Counted from the stretch's first letter, positions 19,301-26,840 are shown. The stretch: DNA of 64,000 bases from Variovorax paradoxus NBRC 15149 (GCF_001591365.1 NZ_BCUT01000005.1:62001-126000), one strand, 5' to 3'. Program-made: numbers and translations. Notes: a model not told the origin generated them from the sequence alone.

Positions 19301-21977
19301 CATCGACATCACCGCGCGCGAGACCGACATCAACATGCAGGGTGCCAAGCTGCAGGCTCGCGATATCGCGCTGGACGCGAAGCGCGACATCAACATGCTC
19401 GCCGCGGAAAACAAGGCGGCCACCCTCAGTACCAATTCGGGCAGTTCGCTCGGCGGGGGCGTGACCTTCGGCTTCGGTTCGCAGAACGGCTTCAGCATCC
19501 AGGTCAATGCCGGCAGCAACCAGGGCAAGGCCACGGGCATCGAGACGCGCCACGACAACACCCTCATCACCGCCACCGACTCCGTGAAGATCAAGAGCGG
19601 CGGCGACGTGAACATGAAGGGGGCGCAGATCACGGCCGATTCGGTCAAGGCCGACATCGCAGGCAACCTGAACATCGAGAGCCTGCAGGACAGCACCACC
19701 TACAACAGCAACCAGAGCAGCAGCGGAGTCGCGCTCAGCCTGTGTATTCCGCCGATCTGCTACGGTCAGTTCGTCTCCGCCACGGTCGATGCCTCCGAAC
19801 AGAGAGTCGACCATAACTACCGCAGCGCCACCGGGCAAAGTGGCATCGCTGCGGGCAATGGCGGCTACGACGTGTCGGTCAAGGGCAACACCGACCTGAA
19901 GGGCGGCGGGATCACCAGCACAGCGCCCGAAAGCAAGAATAGCTTGGTCACTGGGAGCCTCACGACCAGCGATCTGCAGAACCGGCAGAACACCAATTCA
20001 AGCAGCAGCGCCGTCAGCCTGAGCTTCAGCTATGGCACGGGTGCAGCGAACAACGTGCTGAGCAACGTAGCTCGGAGCGCGACCAACACCGTGCTGGCGA
20101 ATCTGAACGGAGGCAAGGGACTGCCTGCGGATAACAGCCAGTCCAGCCAGACCTTGAGCGTGATCAGCCCGGGCAACATCAAGATCGTTGGCACAGGCGT
20201 CAAGGAGATCGACGACAAGAGCAACGCCAACGTGGCCACTCTGACAACTAGGGATCCGGTTACGGCCAACGGCGCGCTCGTCAATACGCTGACCTTGCAA
20301 CAGGCCAAGGAGATTCCGAGACTGCAGCAGCAAGCGCAAGATCATCAGCGCGCAGCTCAGCTCGTGGGCAGCGTTTTGAGCGGCGTGATTGGAGACGTGA
20401 GCCAGTCGTTAAATCAACAAGCGCAGGCCCAAGAGAATGCAAGAGCGCTCGCTGCTGGAGAAGCTCCACGGACTGTGACCAACTTTGCAGATGGTTCGTT
20501 GGAAAAAACTGTACTGCACGGGATTGCCGGGTTCATCCAGGCCAAAGTCGGCGACGGCAGCGGTTTGGCGGGGGCCGCTGCTGGTGTTGTCAACGAGCAG
20601 TTGCTGCCTGCGATGGAGAAATACTTAAAGGAGAACGGCTATGACTACAACGACCCTTCGTTAACGGTTGAGCAAGCTGCACAGAAGAAGAGTGACTACA
20701 GCGCGCTATTGACGGCCGCTTCGACTTTGGTGGGTGCGGCTGTTGGCACGGTGGCTGGCGGAAGCTCGAGTGCCGGCGTCGGCGCGACAGTTGCCAACAA
20801 TGCAACGGTCAACAATTTTCTAAAGCACGACCAAGTGGCCGCGATGAAGAAGGAGTTCGCGGCGTGCAGGGCCAAGGGGGAGTGCAATGATGAGGAAGTC
20901 CGAGCGATCGCGGGCAAATATGCTGCCCTCTCGCAGAAGAACATCGATCTGATCAAGTCCTACATCAAGGCCGGCGACGTCGCCAGTGTCAGTGCCTTGG
21001 AAAGCCAAGCAGCCAGTGCTGCCGACGTGGATTCGGCCATCCCGTTTGGCTATGCCCAGATGTCAACCGTATTCCAAGGCTGGCAGAACAACGTGAACGT
21101 CTTGGGCACAGTTGGCGGGGTGGGGGCACTGGGTGGCACTGACGTCCAACAGGCACTGGAAGTAGCGAAGTTCCGACAGACCTACTGCGGAGGGCTCAGT
21201 GCTGGAGCTTGCGACGCAAGGGTGGACGACGCTATTGCCGACAGAGCGACGCGTGCCTTGATACTCGGAGCCACCACCGTCGCGATTCCGACGGCCATAC
21301 AGGCCCTAGGAGGATTACGCCCTGTCAGCCCCTCCAGGAATTCTGTTCGGCCAACGGAGATCACCAGCGACGGGGATCTTTCAAATGTCTATTCGACGCA
21401 GAATCAAACCGTCGTCCATATGCCCATCAGGGGCACTTCCATTGAGGACATTTCTGGGGCAACAGTATTCACGATGCCCCCACAAGGACAAAGAATCTCG
21501 GGGCAAAACGCCGGGGTGCGGCTTGGGGCTTGGGGTGAAGGTCCGAGCGGCCTCGGTACGGAGATCATTGAGCAACTGTCGCCAGGGACCAGGCCCCTGC
21601 AAACCGGCGGAGGCTATGGTGTGGATAGCATTGGCGGGAAGATTAATACGGAGAACAAGACGATTCCCGCATTCGAGATCAAAACGACTGATACCGGGAA
21701 TCGGCAGCCTGTCGACAAACCAAAGCCGCTTCCTGAACGAGTGAATGATTGGGTCAATGAAGCCGCGAATACAGGCATGATCAGTGGACAGCGCGTTAGC
21801 GCAGCTGATAGGGCGTATGCAAGGGGGCTACAAAATTTGCTTCGCGAAGGCTATACGATTCAACCTTACGTAGTTGAAGTCGCTGTCCCACCGCAAGGGC
21901 AGAGTGCGCGTCCGACAGTGACCGTAGTTCCGTGGCCTGTTCCCAAGGGGTTACCACGTCCTGGCACCGCACCTTGA
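10323..21977 (+). CDS. Giant two-partner-secreted CDI toxin (CdiA/BcpA/FhaB-like)
   Basis: The protein has 3,884 residues. The N terminus is an extended signal peptide (ESPR, MNRYLHRIIFNAARGMRMVV). The TPS/haemagglutination domain follows to about residue 300, with the NPYL and NPAGIS motifs recognised by TpsB. Filamentous beta-helix repeats follow, with Gly/Thr-rich linkers near 435-480 and 2130-2220. Residues about 2220-2385 (YLIETDPRFANYRNWLSSDY, RLGDGFYEQKLIREQ) match the YP-type domain of CdiA, then a second FHA repeat region to about 3310. A pre-toxin region with NNATVNNFLKHDQ lies near 3490. The C-terminal ~235 residues look like a PD-(D/E)XK nuclease (Asp3768, Glu3785, Lys3787). The protein is exported by the TpsB gene downstream and would deliver its C terminus into neighbouring cells. 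Confidence 0.85.
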   Translation: MNRYLHRIIFNAARGMRMVVQETASSTGKGKSKPTGGPGGAGAAVKAVALLGALVALPGEAQIVGAPNVPANLRPTVLVAPNGVPLINIQTPSAAGVSRNVYQQFNVAPNGAILNNSRTNVQSQLGGFVQGNPYLATGPARIILNEVNGGSPSQLRGYIEVAGQRAEVVIANPAGISVDGGGFINASRATLTTGTPQFNAVGGLDSFLVRGGTITIDGAGLDASKTDYAAILARAVQANAGIWASELKVVTGANTVSADHSQVTPTAGTGTAPTFALDVAALGGMYAGKITLIGTEAGLGVRNAGTIQAAPGAAALMGAGQLVVTSAGRLENIGTLQATADANLAASALANSGRISSGGNLKITTQGDLANALNGAGGTLEGARLELASTGGDIDNRGGTLRQTSSAGLGLSAPALSNTSGGVIGLEPVAAAPSTSGTGTGGGTGTGTGTGGTTDPAAPTTGTGTETGSGSTVTPAPYVPPSPGAITASGTIRNDSGKIYAGGPISLQSANINNNGGTLNVANMAVSQPTFDNHGGTLNVSNGFSANVDRFDNTGGTLNAGSLNITTTGDLVNVDGKLTSAADATLTVGGQADNTRGVISATGALTANVAGAVNNTGGTLVANQGVALGAGSLDNTQGSIQSAQAAVQLGVTNQLTNGSSGTIGAATDLKVQAGSLVNSNGASLRGANDVSVAVGGAMTNDGSITAGRHTAVAAGSLQSGSTGVLGAGIQSDGKLGAAGDLVVTTSGALVANGTNLAAGNATLQGASVDLSASQTSAANIAVTATQGNVTTDKATITTPGTLSVTANAQPSQTLVNEGGKLSANQLDLNVSNLANTNGGEIVQTGTRATTIATSGAIDNSGATLASNGSLALTAASLNNRGGTLQAAQVSDLSVNVTGLLDNGQGEISAGGNTTLQAGSLANDAGRVTAATGDVASTTSGATSNRGGTIAANGSTALNAGSLDNSGGTVSALNRLAVNVQGAVDNTAGTLAATQELALDAGSLANDKGSIQSAQAATQVNVTGALTNGQGYIGAATDLSVQAGSLSNAAGGSLRGANDTTVAVAGLLANDGSITAGRNATITTGSLQGGSTGVLGAGVQSDGKLGTVGELSVTVSGALATHGTNLAAGNAALQGASVDVSAGQTSAANIAITATQGDVITSKATVVTPGTLSVTANSKAPQTLVNDAGRLNAKQLDLKLSNLANTNGGEIVQTGTGATTIATTGTLNNNGGRIASNGQDLSLGGANITNAGGKIEHAGVGTLSIAGGSYNGTNGQVTANGALTVAMSGAFNQDGATAAVSAKHITIDAGSLGNRAGAQIVQTGADATRITVVGALDNGGGTLASNGNTTVAAGSLSNQGGILRAAEASDLGLTVGGLLDNSSKGVIGAGGTTTIAAGSLSNNAGSVTAAEDLSVTVGGAASNVGGTLAANGNTTLVAGTLDNSSGTAAAVNGNLSVTTSGATTNNGGTLQAGAATTLLNSGLNNVAGKIFGNSLAVNTRANGQNNALDNTQGTLAATTTVAVNSGALINAAGLIQSGGAMTIDTNGQLLTNTNAAGYINGQGGISSGGTLNLTTGSVNNNAGFIGAKNAVTASTQGFSNTGAGLVLGQSTVAINTNAAAYDNTGGRTLAAGDLAVNAGTLTNTSGLIRSAATTTLNAGRIVNTSTLGTEQGIEGLNVAVGAGNLDNSSGAIRADVNATITSGGTVNNTNGLISAGNTLAIADPNAANPGAKTLNLVNTGGTLVADKSLKIDVANFSGDGRAVSGQNLSIALQQDIVNNGEVAANGNLSYTTTGNFTNNGKLLAGQTLTVGGNNVDNTANAEMSGTNTIVNAGGTLTNRGLIDSRGETEINAGALNNIGTGRIYGDAISISAGTLLNDSETANGVTKAGTIASRGDLDIGAGTITNREHALIYSQGNMYIGGALDANRQAIGQGGTLDNLSADIESIGDMSISMAQVNNRDVHIQKGAPTVTPSTLTGIAPNTLVGSGVGRTTTYPLDEVNVDPVNGFVYLKATGELVGIGGYAVWHNAITTTEDTATNIDPAHLVAGGSMTVNGRLYNENSQVLAGGTITATDYQSYQLTGTRTITGSATVIDNKGQVQAMNVPLILPPQTISLGAYKYQENINAAAGYNAGVAPVGSGTGGATGKGAVGGGQGPATIVEVPANVGDTVKVDGQSAGSATGSTGPDGTTATQLGTGATDVGANGAATGTASSAQAGASRTVPMVVRTSMPNVRIPNASLFNLRAGPGSYLIETDPRFANYRNWLSSDYLLNSLGQDPSNILKRLGDGFYEQKLIREQVAQLTGYRYLDGYNSDEDQYMALMDAGVIFAKQYGLRPGVALSAAQMAQLTSDIVWLVEQTVTLPDGTMQRVLVPQVYVRVRPGDIDGSGALLSADAAIIKSSGDVTNTGTIAGRRLVSITAENVNNLGGRISGGSVALDARSDLNNIGGTIDARDAAMLTAGRDINIRTTTQSTGGLLNNTAVDRVAGVYVSDPGGVLLASAGRDVNLVGAVLANVGKDSRTLVNAERDVNLGTVSESSTIFASGGNKGRSFSAVSSQSREIGSTIVGSGSVAITAGNDVRARAADVSAGGTLAVTAEHDIRIDAGQSSQAILTTSNSSRKTLTSKSSSSEIKAQSDTTVLGSNFSGQNVVMSAGNDLGVRGSRVSAESQLVLSAGRDVRIESAQEQHATGNVSRSSQSGFNGVKDSLLYGKGYSSSSSNRNEMSAGTTQVGSTISGGSVSIDAGRDAQIVASNVLADTNIAITAGRNIDVLAAQDTSVSATASSGKSRSFSPSPGLAPRHTAYSNVKGSEDGTGESSTAVTSLISANGGNLTMVAGLDSKYAGTGQGNITAEGADLLAKNKVALSGNAVNLNAATSSGSSKHHAESKSHTIGAQLSGIVGSAITSAYDAAQESRKTDDSRLKGALELKAGYDAYKLATDGALGNGIQGLTAAGTGGDPSGAAFGVSVSESRTRSRSDTAEVYSNQRGTNIQAGSIDITARETDINMQGAKLQARDIALDAKRDINMLAAENKAATLSTNSGSSLGGGVTFGFGSQNGFSIQVNAGSNQGKATGIETRHDNTLITATDSVKIKSGGDVNMKGAQITADSVKADIAGNLNIESLQDSTTYNSNQSSSGVALSLCIPPICYGQFVSATVDASEQRVDHNYRSATGQSGIAAGNGGYDVSVKGNTDLKGGGITSTAPESKNSLVTGSLTTSDLQNRQNTNSSSSAVSLSFSYGTGAANNVLSNVARSATNTVLANLNGGKGLPADNSQSSQTLSVISPGNIKIVGTGVKEIDDKSNANVATLTTRDPVTANGALVNTLTLQQAKEIPRLQQQAQDHQRAAQLVGSVLSGVIGDVSQSLNQQAQAQENARALAAGEAPRTVTNFADGSLEKTVLHGIAGFIQAKVGDGSGLAGAAAGVVNEQLLPAMEKYLKENGYDYNDPSLTVEQAAQKKSDYSALLTAASTLVGAAVGTVAGGSSSAGVGATVANNATVNNFLKHDQVAAMKKEFAACRAKGECNDEEVRAIAGKYAALSQKNIDLIKSYIKAGDVASVSALESQAASAADVDSAIPFGYAQMSTVFQGWQNNVNVLGTVGGVGALGGTDVQQALEVAKFRQTYCGGLSAGACDARVDDAIADRATRALILGATTVAIPTAIQALGGLRPVSPSRNSVRPTEITSDGDLSNVYSTQNQTVVHMPIRGTSIEDISGATVFTMPPQGQRISGQNAGVRLGAWGEGPSGLGTEIIEQLSPGTRPLQTGGGYGVDSIGGKINTENKTIPAFEIKTTDTGNRQPVDKPKPLPERVNDWVNEAANTGMISGQRVSAADRAYARGLQNLLREGYTIQPYVVEVAVPPQGQSARPTVTVVPWPVPKGLPRPGTAP
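12157..13970 (+). repeat. Tandem ~1.1-kb repeat inside the CDI toxin gene
   Basis: The segment starting near 12157 (AVNNTGGTLVANQGVALGAG) recurs near 13264 (AVDNTAGTLAATQELALDAG), and the two stay alignable for about 240 residues, through SLQSGSTGVLGAG / SLQGGSTGVLGAG to NLANTNGGEIVQTG in both. The period is about 1,105 bases or 368 residues. It arose by duplication within the beta-helix rod and would change the length of the filament. Confidence 0.65.
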
Positions 21978-22002
21978 TCATTTTCGACTCCGAGGAGAAA
22001 TC

Positions 22003-22953
22003 TTGCACATCGACCCACCGCTCGTAAAGACACTCGATTCCTGGCCTTCGTTGAAAAAACACCTTCGGATGAATGAAGAGTGGCTGCAGTCGTTTGAATC
22101 ATCTGACCTTCAAACTCTTGGCGACTACGCGAGCACGGGACGAATTGTTCACACATCCATATTGACGGGTCATGAGGAAGTGGTGAGTCATCCCTCGCGA
22201 TCCGCGTTTCTAAGTGGGGCGCTCGAAACGACGTCGATAGCAAAGGTAATGCATGGGTGCCGACTGGCGCCTGCTGATACGGCACGTGATCAATTTGCGC
22301 TCGGAGTTCTCTATCGAGAGCTTTCGTTCTTGCAGACCGTATTGGTTGAATCCGAGTTCCCCGCGCGCTTTGGACGGAAGCTTTGCGGCATGTCGGTTGG
22401 ATTCGCCGGTTGGTTGGGTCTTGCCGCCGCGGTGGGTGATTTGGTCGTTCTGGAGCGCTGGGCTTCTTTGGCCGTAGATGTGATGAGGCGCGGCTACTTG
22501 CGTGACGCCGATTCGCGCGGACTGTTGCAATGGATCTTGCGTTTGTGGTGCGATGTGCGGCGCATCGACTATCCGGGTACGAACTATCCGCGCTATGCAG
22601 TAGCAGAGGAAATACTGCAGAACTGGGACACTCAGGACTCCGAGACCCTCGGAAAATGGCTCGTGCAACTGTGCAATCAACATACTCGTTTGACTGGCGT
22701 TCAAGAGTTTGCCGATTTTTCAAATAGCTTCAGCCATTTTCCCGTTGAGGTGCTGATGTTGTTTCGGTTGCGAGAGCAAGCAGGCCTTGTGAATCCACAG
22801 GTCAATCACCCACTCATGAAATTCCCTTGGTCGCGCTTGTGGCCAATCGGACCTGCGGTACCAGACGAGCTGCTTTCTGGTCTGTACCATCGACTCGAGA
22901 GTGATGAAGGCCTAACGGTGCGAGGCTTGTATCGACAACTTTCCACTTCCTAG
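22003..22953 (+). CDS. Candidate CDI immunity protein
   Basis: This 316-residue protein starts at a TTG (22003) preceded at good spacing by a strong GAGGAG. It lies 25 bases after the toxin stop, the position of the immunity gene in CDI loci. It is soluble and mostly helical, with many Trp, Leu and Arg residues and no signal peptide, as expected of a cytoplasmic nuclease inhibitor. A C-terminal stretch (SHFPVEVLMLFRLREQAGL, then NHPLMKFPW) resembles my memory of helical Imm49-like immunity proteins, but I am not sure of that. The AT content is higher than in the toxin rod, matching the toxin C terminus, so the toxin tip and immunity gene probably moved as one exchangeable unit. Function is inferred from position. 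Confidence 0.6.
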   Translation: MHIDPPLVKTLDSWPSLKKHLRMNEEWLQSFESSDLQTLGDYASTGRIVHTSILTGHEEVVSHPSRSAFLSGALETTSIAKVMHGCRLAPADTARDQFALGVLYRELSFLQTVLVESEFPARFGRKLCGMSVGFAGWLGLAAAVGDLVVLERWASLAVDVMRRGYLRDADSRGLLQWILRLWCDVRRIDYPGTNYPRYAVAEEILQNWDTQDSETLGKWLVQLCNQHTRLTGVQEFADFSNSFSHFPVEVLMLFRLREQAGLVNPQVNHPLMKFPWSRLWPIGPAVPDELLSGLYHRLESDEGLTVRGLYRQLSTS

Positions 22954-23084
22954 CGGGCATGTGTTCGCACGCGTTGTCTGATTCTTGCGCGGCACTCTCG
23001 CTCTTCTACGCGCTTAATGTCCGCGATGAAAATTGAATGACGGCGTTCGAAGCTGCATTCTCGCCAATCCTATTGATTCTCCAG

Positions 23085-23645
23085 ATGCTAAAAAATAAGT
23101 TCTCCGCGCCAAGTCTTGCATTGCTGGTTGCGTTCTGGCTGGCCGGTTGCGCATACGACGGCGCTGGCTATCCCAAGCCCGAATACAACTATGCGGCCCA
23201 AGCAGGCGATTCGGAGTTCTTCTTCGAGTCCGAATTCGGAACCAACTCGCAGTTCAAAGCCAAGACAGAAGCCGTGCAGGACGGCGACGACTGCCTCGAC
23301 ACCAAACGGGTGGCGTACCTGCAGCAGATGGACTCCTACCTACGCAGAGCGGACGCGCCGGGCCCTTGGAAGATCGCGGCCCCTGCCGATAAGCCGATTC
23401 TGATCGCGGGTCAGTGGACGCGCTATTCCTCAGCTGGCTATGACTATCTGAGCCAGAGAAAGACCGTCATGCCGGCGACGAGTTGTCCCTGGGCGGCAAA
23501 GATCTTGACCCCGAAGCCCGGCGCGAGATACCGAGTGCGCCTTTTCAAGGCCGGGCCAATGGCATGTTCACTTTCGGTGACTTCGATGGACGGCGCGCCG
23601 GTCGAAACGAAGGATGCGCCGAGCTGCGCGCGTCCGCCCAGATAA
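23085..23645 (+). CDS. Small lipoprotein of the CDI locus (BcpO-like position)
   Basis: This protein is 186 residues from the ATG at 23085 (MLKNKFSAPSLALLVAFWLAGC). The N terminus is a lipoprotein signal with lipobox LAGC and acceptor Cys22. The rest is a mixed, probably secreted domain with several further cysteines (DDCLDTK, TSCPW, MACSLS, PSCARP) that could form disulphides. I see no recognised family. In Burkholderia-type CDI loci the order is bcpA, bcpI, bcpO, bcpB with bcpO a small lipoprotein between immunity and transporter; the gene order here is the same. Its role would be accessory. The longer frame from 23037 has no better start. Confidence 0.65.
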   Translation: MLKNKFSAPSLALLVAFWLAGCAYDGAGYPKPEYNYAAQAGDSEFFFESEFGTNSQFKAKTEAVQDGDDCLDTKRVAYLQQMDSYLRRADAPGPWKIAAPADKPILIAGQWTRYSSAGYDYLSQRKTVMPATSCPWAAKILTPKPGARYRVRLFKAGPMACSLSVTSMDGAPVETKDAPSCARPPR

Positions 23646-23721
23646 CCCGCACCACAAGCAACCTGACGGCATGACCGCATGGCCGTTGCCCCTTTGCGCG
23701 CCGCGTAAGAGCACATTCCAA

Positions 23722-25470
23722 ATGAACACCCAAAATAGACCGCGTGCGCGTGCGCTGTTGACCACGGCCATCCTCGGCCTGCCGTCGCTCGCGTCAGCCC
23801 AACTGGCGAGCACTCCCCAACCCTTCGTCGAACAGCAACGCCAGCAGGAACGCGAGCGCGCCCTGCGCGAGCAGAACGAGCGCACGGTCGACCTGCGGCT
23901 GCAGGCCGCACCGCCCGCACCCACTCAGCGCATCGCGGCCTCCGAAGCACCGTGCTTCCGCATCGACCGCGTGCTGCTGGTGGGCGAGCAGGCCGAGGCC
24001 TTCCAGTGGGCTGTTTCCGATTTGTCAGGTCCTGAAGGCAACGATTCACCTCTTGGCCGCTGCCTGGGCACCGCCGGCGTAAACGTGGTGCTCGCCCGCG
24101 CCCAGCAGGCGGCGATTGCGCGCGGCTTCGTCACCACCCGCGTGCTGGCCGCGCCGCAGGACCTCTCCACCGGCACCTTGACCCTGTCGCTGGTCCCCGG
24201 GCGCATCGCGGCCATCCGGACCACGCCTGATTCTTCCTCCACGCTGCTGGGCAGTTCCGCGTTGCTGGCTTCGGCCATTCCCGCCCGTCCGGGCGACCTG
24301 CTGAACCTGCGCGACATCGAGCAGGGCCTGGAGAACCTCAAGCGCGCGCCCACGGCCGAGGCCGACATCCAGATCGAGCCCTCGACCGCACCCGGTGCCA
24401 GGCCGGGCGACAGCGACCTGGTGGTCAAGTACGTGCAGGCCAAGAAGTGGCGCCTCACCCTGAGCCTGGACGACAGCGGCACCGAGGCCACCGGCCGCTA
24501 CCAGGCCGGCGCCACGCTGTCGCTGGACAACCCCTTCGGGCTGAACGACCTGTTCTATGTCAGCGCCAACCACAACATCAACGGCCACGTCTTCAGCGAT
24601 CCGGCCAAGGGCACCGAAGGCCAGACGGTGCATTACTCGCTGCCGTACGGCTACTGGATGCTGGGCCTCACGGCCTCCAACAGCCAGTACCACCAGCGCG
24701 TGGCCGGGTTGAACCAGGACTATGTCTACGCGGGCAAGACCAACAACGCCGAGGTCAAGCTCTCGCGCCTGCTGTACCGCGACCAGAGCCGCAAGACCAC
24801 GCTGGCGCTGAAGGGCTTCCGGCGCGAATCGCGCAACTTCGTGGACGACACCGAGGTCGAGGTGCAGCACCGGGTGGTGGGTGGCTGGGAGCTCGGGCTG
24901 AACCACAAGGAGTTCATCGGCGAGGCCACCCTGGAGGGCACGCTCGCCTACAAGCACGGCGCGGGCGGCTTCGGGTCGATCGCGGCGCCGGAGGAGGCGT
25001 TCGGCGAGGGCACCTCGCGCATGCGGCTGTACACGGCGGAGGTGAGCCTGAACGCGCCGTTCAAGCTGGGCGAAGAGAAGCTGCGCTACTCGGGCCTGGT
25101 GCGCGCGCAGTGGAACCGCACGCCGCTCACGCCGCAGGACCGCTTCGCCATCGGCGGGCGCTACACAGTGCGCGGCTTCGACGGCGAGACGAGCCTGATG
25201 GGCGAGCGCGGCTGGCTGATCCGCAACGACATCGGCTGGGCCATGGGGCAGAGCGGGGCGGAGCTGTATGTCGGTGCCGACTACGGGCATGTCGGCGGGC
25301 GTTCCACCGCGGACCTGCTGGGCCGCAGCCTCGCGGGCGCGGTCCTCGGGGTGCGGGGGCAGTGGAGCAAGCTCAGCTATGACTTCTACATGGGGGCGCC
25401 GATCCGCAAGCCCGAGGGGTATCGCACGGCCAAGACCACCTTCGGCTTCAACCTGAATGCGAGTTTCTGA
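23722..25470 (+). CDS. TpsB outer-membrane transporter (ShlB/FhaC/HecB family)
   Basis: This protein is 582 residues from the ATG at 23722, with a Sec signal peptide (ALLTTAILGLPSLASAQ). A Gln/Arg/Glu-rich helix-linker follows (EQQRQQERERALREQNERT). POTRA domains occupy about residues 70-230 (CFRIDRVLLVG, GFVTTRVLAAPQDLSTGTLTL). The rest is a 16-strand beta-barrel containing the conserved loop-6 motif VRGFDGE and a terminal strand ending in Phe. It should sit in the outer membrane and export the giant toxin by recognising its TPS domain. The gene follows the lipoprotein with a 76-base gap, completing a toxin-immunity-lipoprotein-transporter operon. Confidence 0.9.
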   Translation: MNTQNRPRARALLTTAILGLPSLASAQLASTPQPFVEQQRQQERERALREQNERTVDLRLQAAPPAPTQRIAASEAPCFRIDRVLLVGEQAEAFQWAVSDLSGPEGNDSPLGRCLGTAGVNVVLARAQQAAIARGFVTTRVLAAPQDLSTGTLTLSLVPGRIAAIRTTPDSSSTLLGSSALLASAIPARPGDLLNLRDIEQGLENLKRAPTAEADIQIEPSTAPGARPGDSDLVVKYVQAKKWRLTLSLDDSGTEATGRYQAGATLSLDNPFGLNDLFYVSANHNINGHVFSDPAKGTEGQTVHYSLPYGYWMLGLTASNSQYHQRVAGLNQDYVYAGKTNNAEVKLSRLLYRDQSRKTTLALKGFRRESRNFVDDTEVEVQHRVVGGWELGLNHKEFIGEATLEGTLAYKHGAGGFGSIAAPEEAFGEGTSRMRLYTAEVSLNAPFKLGEEKLRYSGLVRAQWNRTPLTPQDRFAIGGRYTVRGFDGETSLMGERGWLIRNDIGWAMGQSGAELYVGADYGHVGGRSTADLLGRSLAGAVLGVRGQWSKLSYDFYMGAPIRKPEGYRTAKTTFGFNLNASF

Positions 25471-25479
25471 TTAGCGATC

Positions 25480-25923
25480 ATGCCCAAGGGCACACCGAAT
25501 TCGTTCTCGATGCGAGGCATCTGGCGCATGGAAGACCGCTGGGAAGTCACACTTATCCGGCAAGGCCAGCGCCATCGCCGCGTGTTCTTGCTCAGTACGC
25601 ACGGTGGAGTTCGTGCTTCGTTGAAAGTCGCCAAACAATGGCGCGATGAGATCGAAGCCGAGAAGCCGCTCACGCCTCGCCATGTACAGGCAGCCAAGCC
25701 GCGCGTCGATTCGCCCAGTGGCATCGCTGGCGTGACTTGCATCCGTTGTACCCCCGATGGCAAACCGTCGATCTGGCGAGCACAGACGCGCATTGGTGAT
25801 CGGAACGTCAGCAAGTCGTTCAGCGTCGGGCGCTATGGTGCCCGCGCGTTGGACCTGGCGATCTCCGAGCGTGACAAGCAACTCGAACAAATGAAGCAGT
25901 GGCTGGAGTCGCGCCATGCATGA
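25480..25923 (+). CDS. AP2-domain DNA-binding protein
   Basis: This protein has 147 residues. Two AP2/ERF-like repeats are visible: residues about 10-65 (MRGIWRMEDRWEVTLIRQGQ, then ASLKVAKQWRDEIE) and about 85-140 (GIAGVTCIRC...IWRAQTRIG, SKSFSVGRYGARALDLAISE). The pattern of a three-stranded sheet with W/G positions followed by an Ala-rich helix is typical of bacterial and phage AP2 domains, which bind DNA and often occur beside homing endonucleases or in mobile elements. No nuclease is attached. It starts nine bases after the transporter stop, but a functional link to the CDI operon is not established; it may belong to the regulator cluster that follows. Confidence 0.65.
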   Translation: MPKGTPNSFSMRGIWRMEDRWEVTLIRQGQRHRRVFLLSTHGGVRASLKVAKQWRDEIEAEKPLTPRHVQAAKPRVDSPSGIAGVTCIRCTPDGKPSIWRAQTRIGDRNVSKSFSVGRYGARALDLAISERDKQLEQMKQWLESRHA

Positions 25924-26318
25924 CCTTGGGCGCACCGTTATCCGCATGAATTTTGCAGCAGTCCACATTCCTCAGCGCCCTTGAGGTGCATGGGCACCGT
26001 AGAAAGCAGGAAGGACGATGGTGATCGACGAAGGATCGATATCCGACCGTTGCGGCGGTCTCTCCACCAGGCCATCCCGCAATTTTCATATGCACTGTCA
26101 AAAGTGATAGTTGTCGAATGACATACTTCGTCGCACCCTAGACGCAGATCCAGGCGGAGAACTTTTCGTGGGAGCAGGCCGCCCCTGGGTCCGACAGCTG
26201 TTCAGGGCGCAGTCACTCTTGCCTGGCACTGGTTCTGCTCCTATTCGAGCTCTTCAAGCCGGGGACTTCACATCCAACGATGCACGGCCTGAAAGCACGG
26301 CACCCAAAAGGATCTGTC
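25924..26318. other. Non-coding region before the AlpA pair
   Basis: There is no convincing gene in these 395 bases. A small hairpin, GGTGC-ATGG-GCACC, lies near 25985. An AT-richer stretch around 26085-26125 could hold a promoter for the AlpA-like genes. Confidence 0.4.
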
Positions 26319-26585
26319 ATGGAACTCGACGCCCACGTAAACCGCCGCGAACTCGGTCCGCAGACCGTCGGTATGCCTGCATTCTTTCGCATGGCTGACG
26401 TGATTCGCATCACCGCACTGAGTCGCGCCACCGTATACCGAAGAATTGCCGAAGGCAAGTTCCCGCCTCCCGTGCACCTGGGAGGCCGCGCCTCTGGATG
26501 GCCGCGTGCAGCGCTTCAGCGCTGGATCGATGATCCGGACGGCTATTCGAATTCGCCCATCACGCATCCGAGTCGAATGAACTGA
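26319..26585 (+). CDS. AlpA-family excisionase-like regulator, copy 1
   Basis: This protein is 88 residues from the ATG at 26319 (MELDAHVNRR), with a Shine-Dalgarno-like AAAGGA upstream. The core FFRMADVIRITALSRATVYR, then FPPPVHLGGRASGWPRAALQ and a final WIDDP, is the winged-helix AlpA/MerR-like fold of prophage regulators, which act as excisionases or activators of integrase genes. A paralogue lies 255 bases downstream with the same motif order (FFRMADVIRITALSRATLYR). As it is an AlpA protein inside a tRNA island, control of island integration or excision is plausible, though the integrase is 24 kb away. Confidence 0.75.
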   Translation: MELDAHVNRRELGPQTVGMPAFFRMADVIRITALSRATVYRRIAEGKFPPPVHLGGRASGWPRAALQRWIDDPDGYSNSPITHPSRMN

Positions 26586-26840
26586 ACGAAGCGAGACTCT
26601 CCGCGTCCTTCGCGGACCGGACTTCCCTAGCAGATTTGTCAGTTGTCCGAAGTCGAGCTTTGTCGCACGCTCGGCGCAACTCCATGCGGATAACAATTTT
26701 TAAGAACCGCCGGATTGGGCTGCGATTGCCGGGGCGAGTCCGAACGGCAGCGCTGCTCTGCTTTGTCCAGAGTCTTCAAGTCAGAAATTCAATGTCCGTA
26801 AGCACGCCGCCAAGGCTTGACCCAATTTCAAGGAGTTGTC

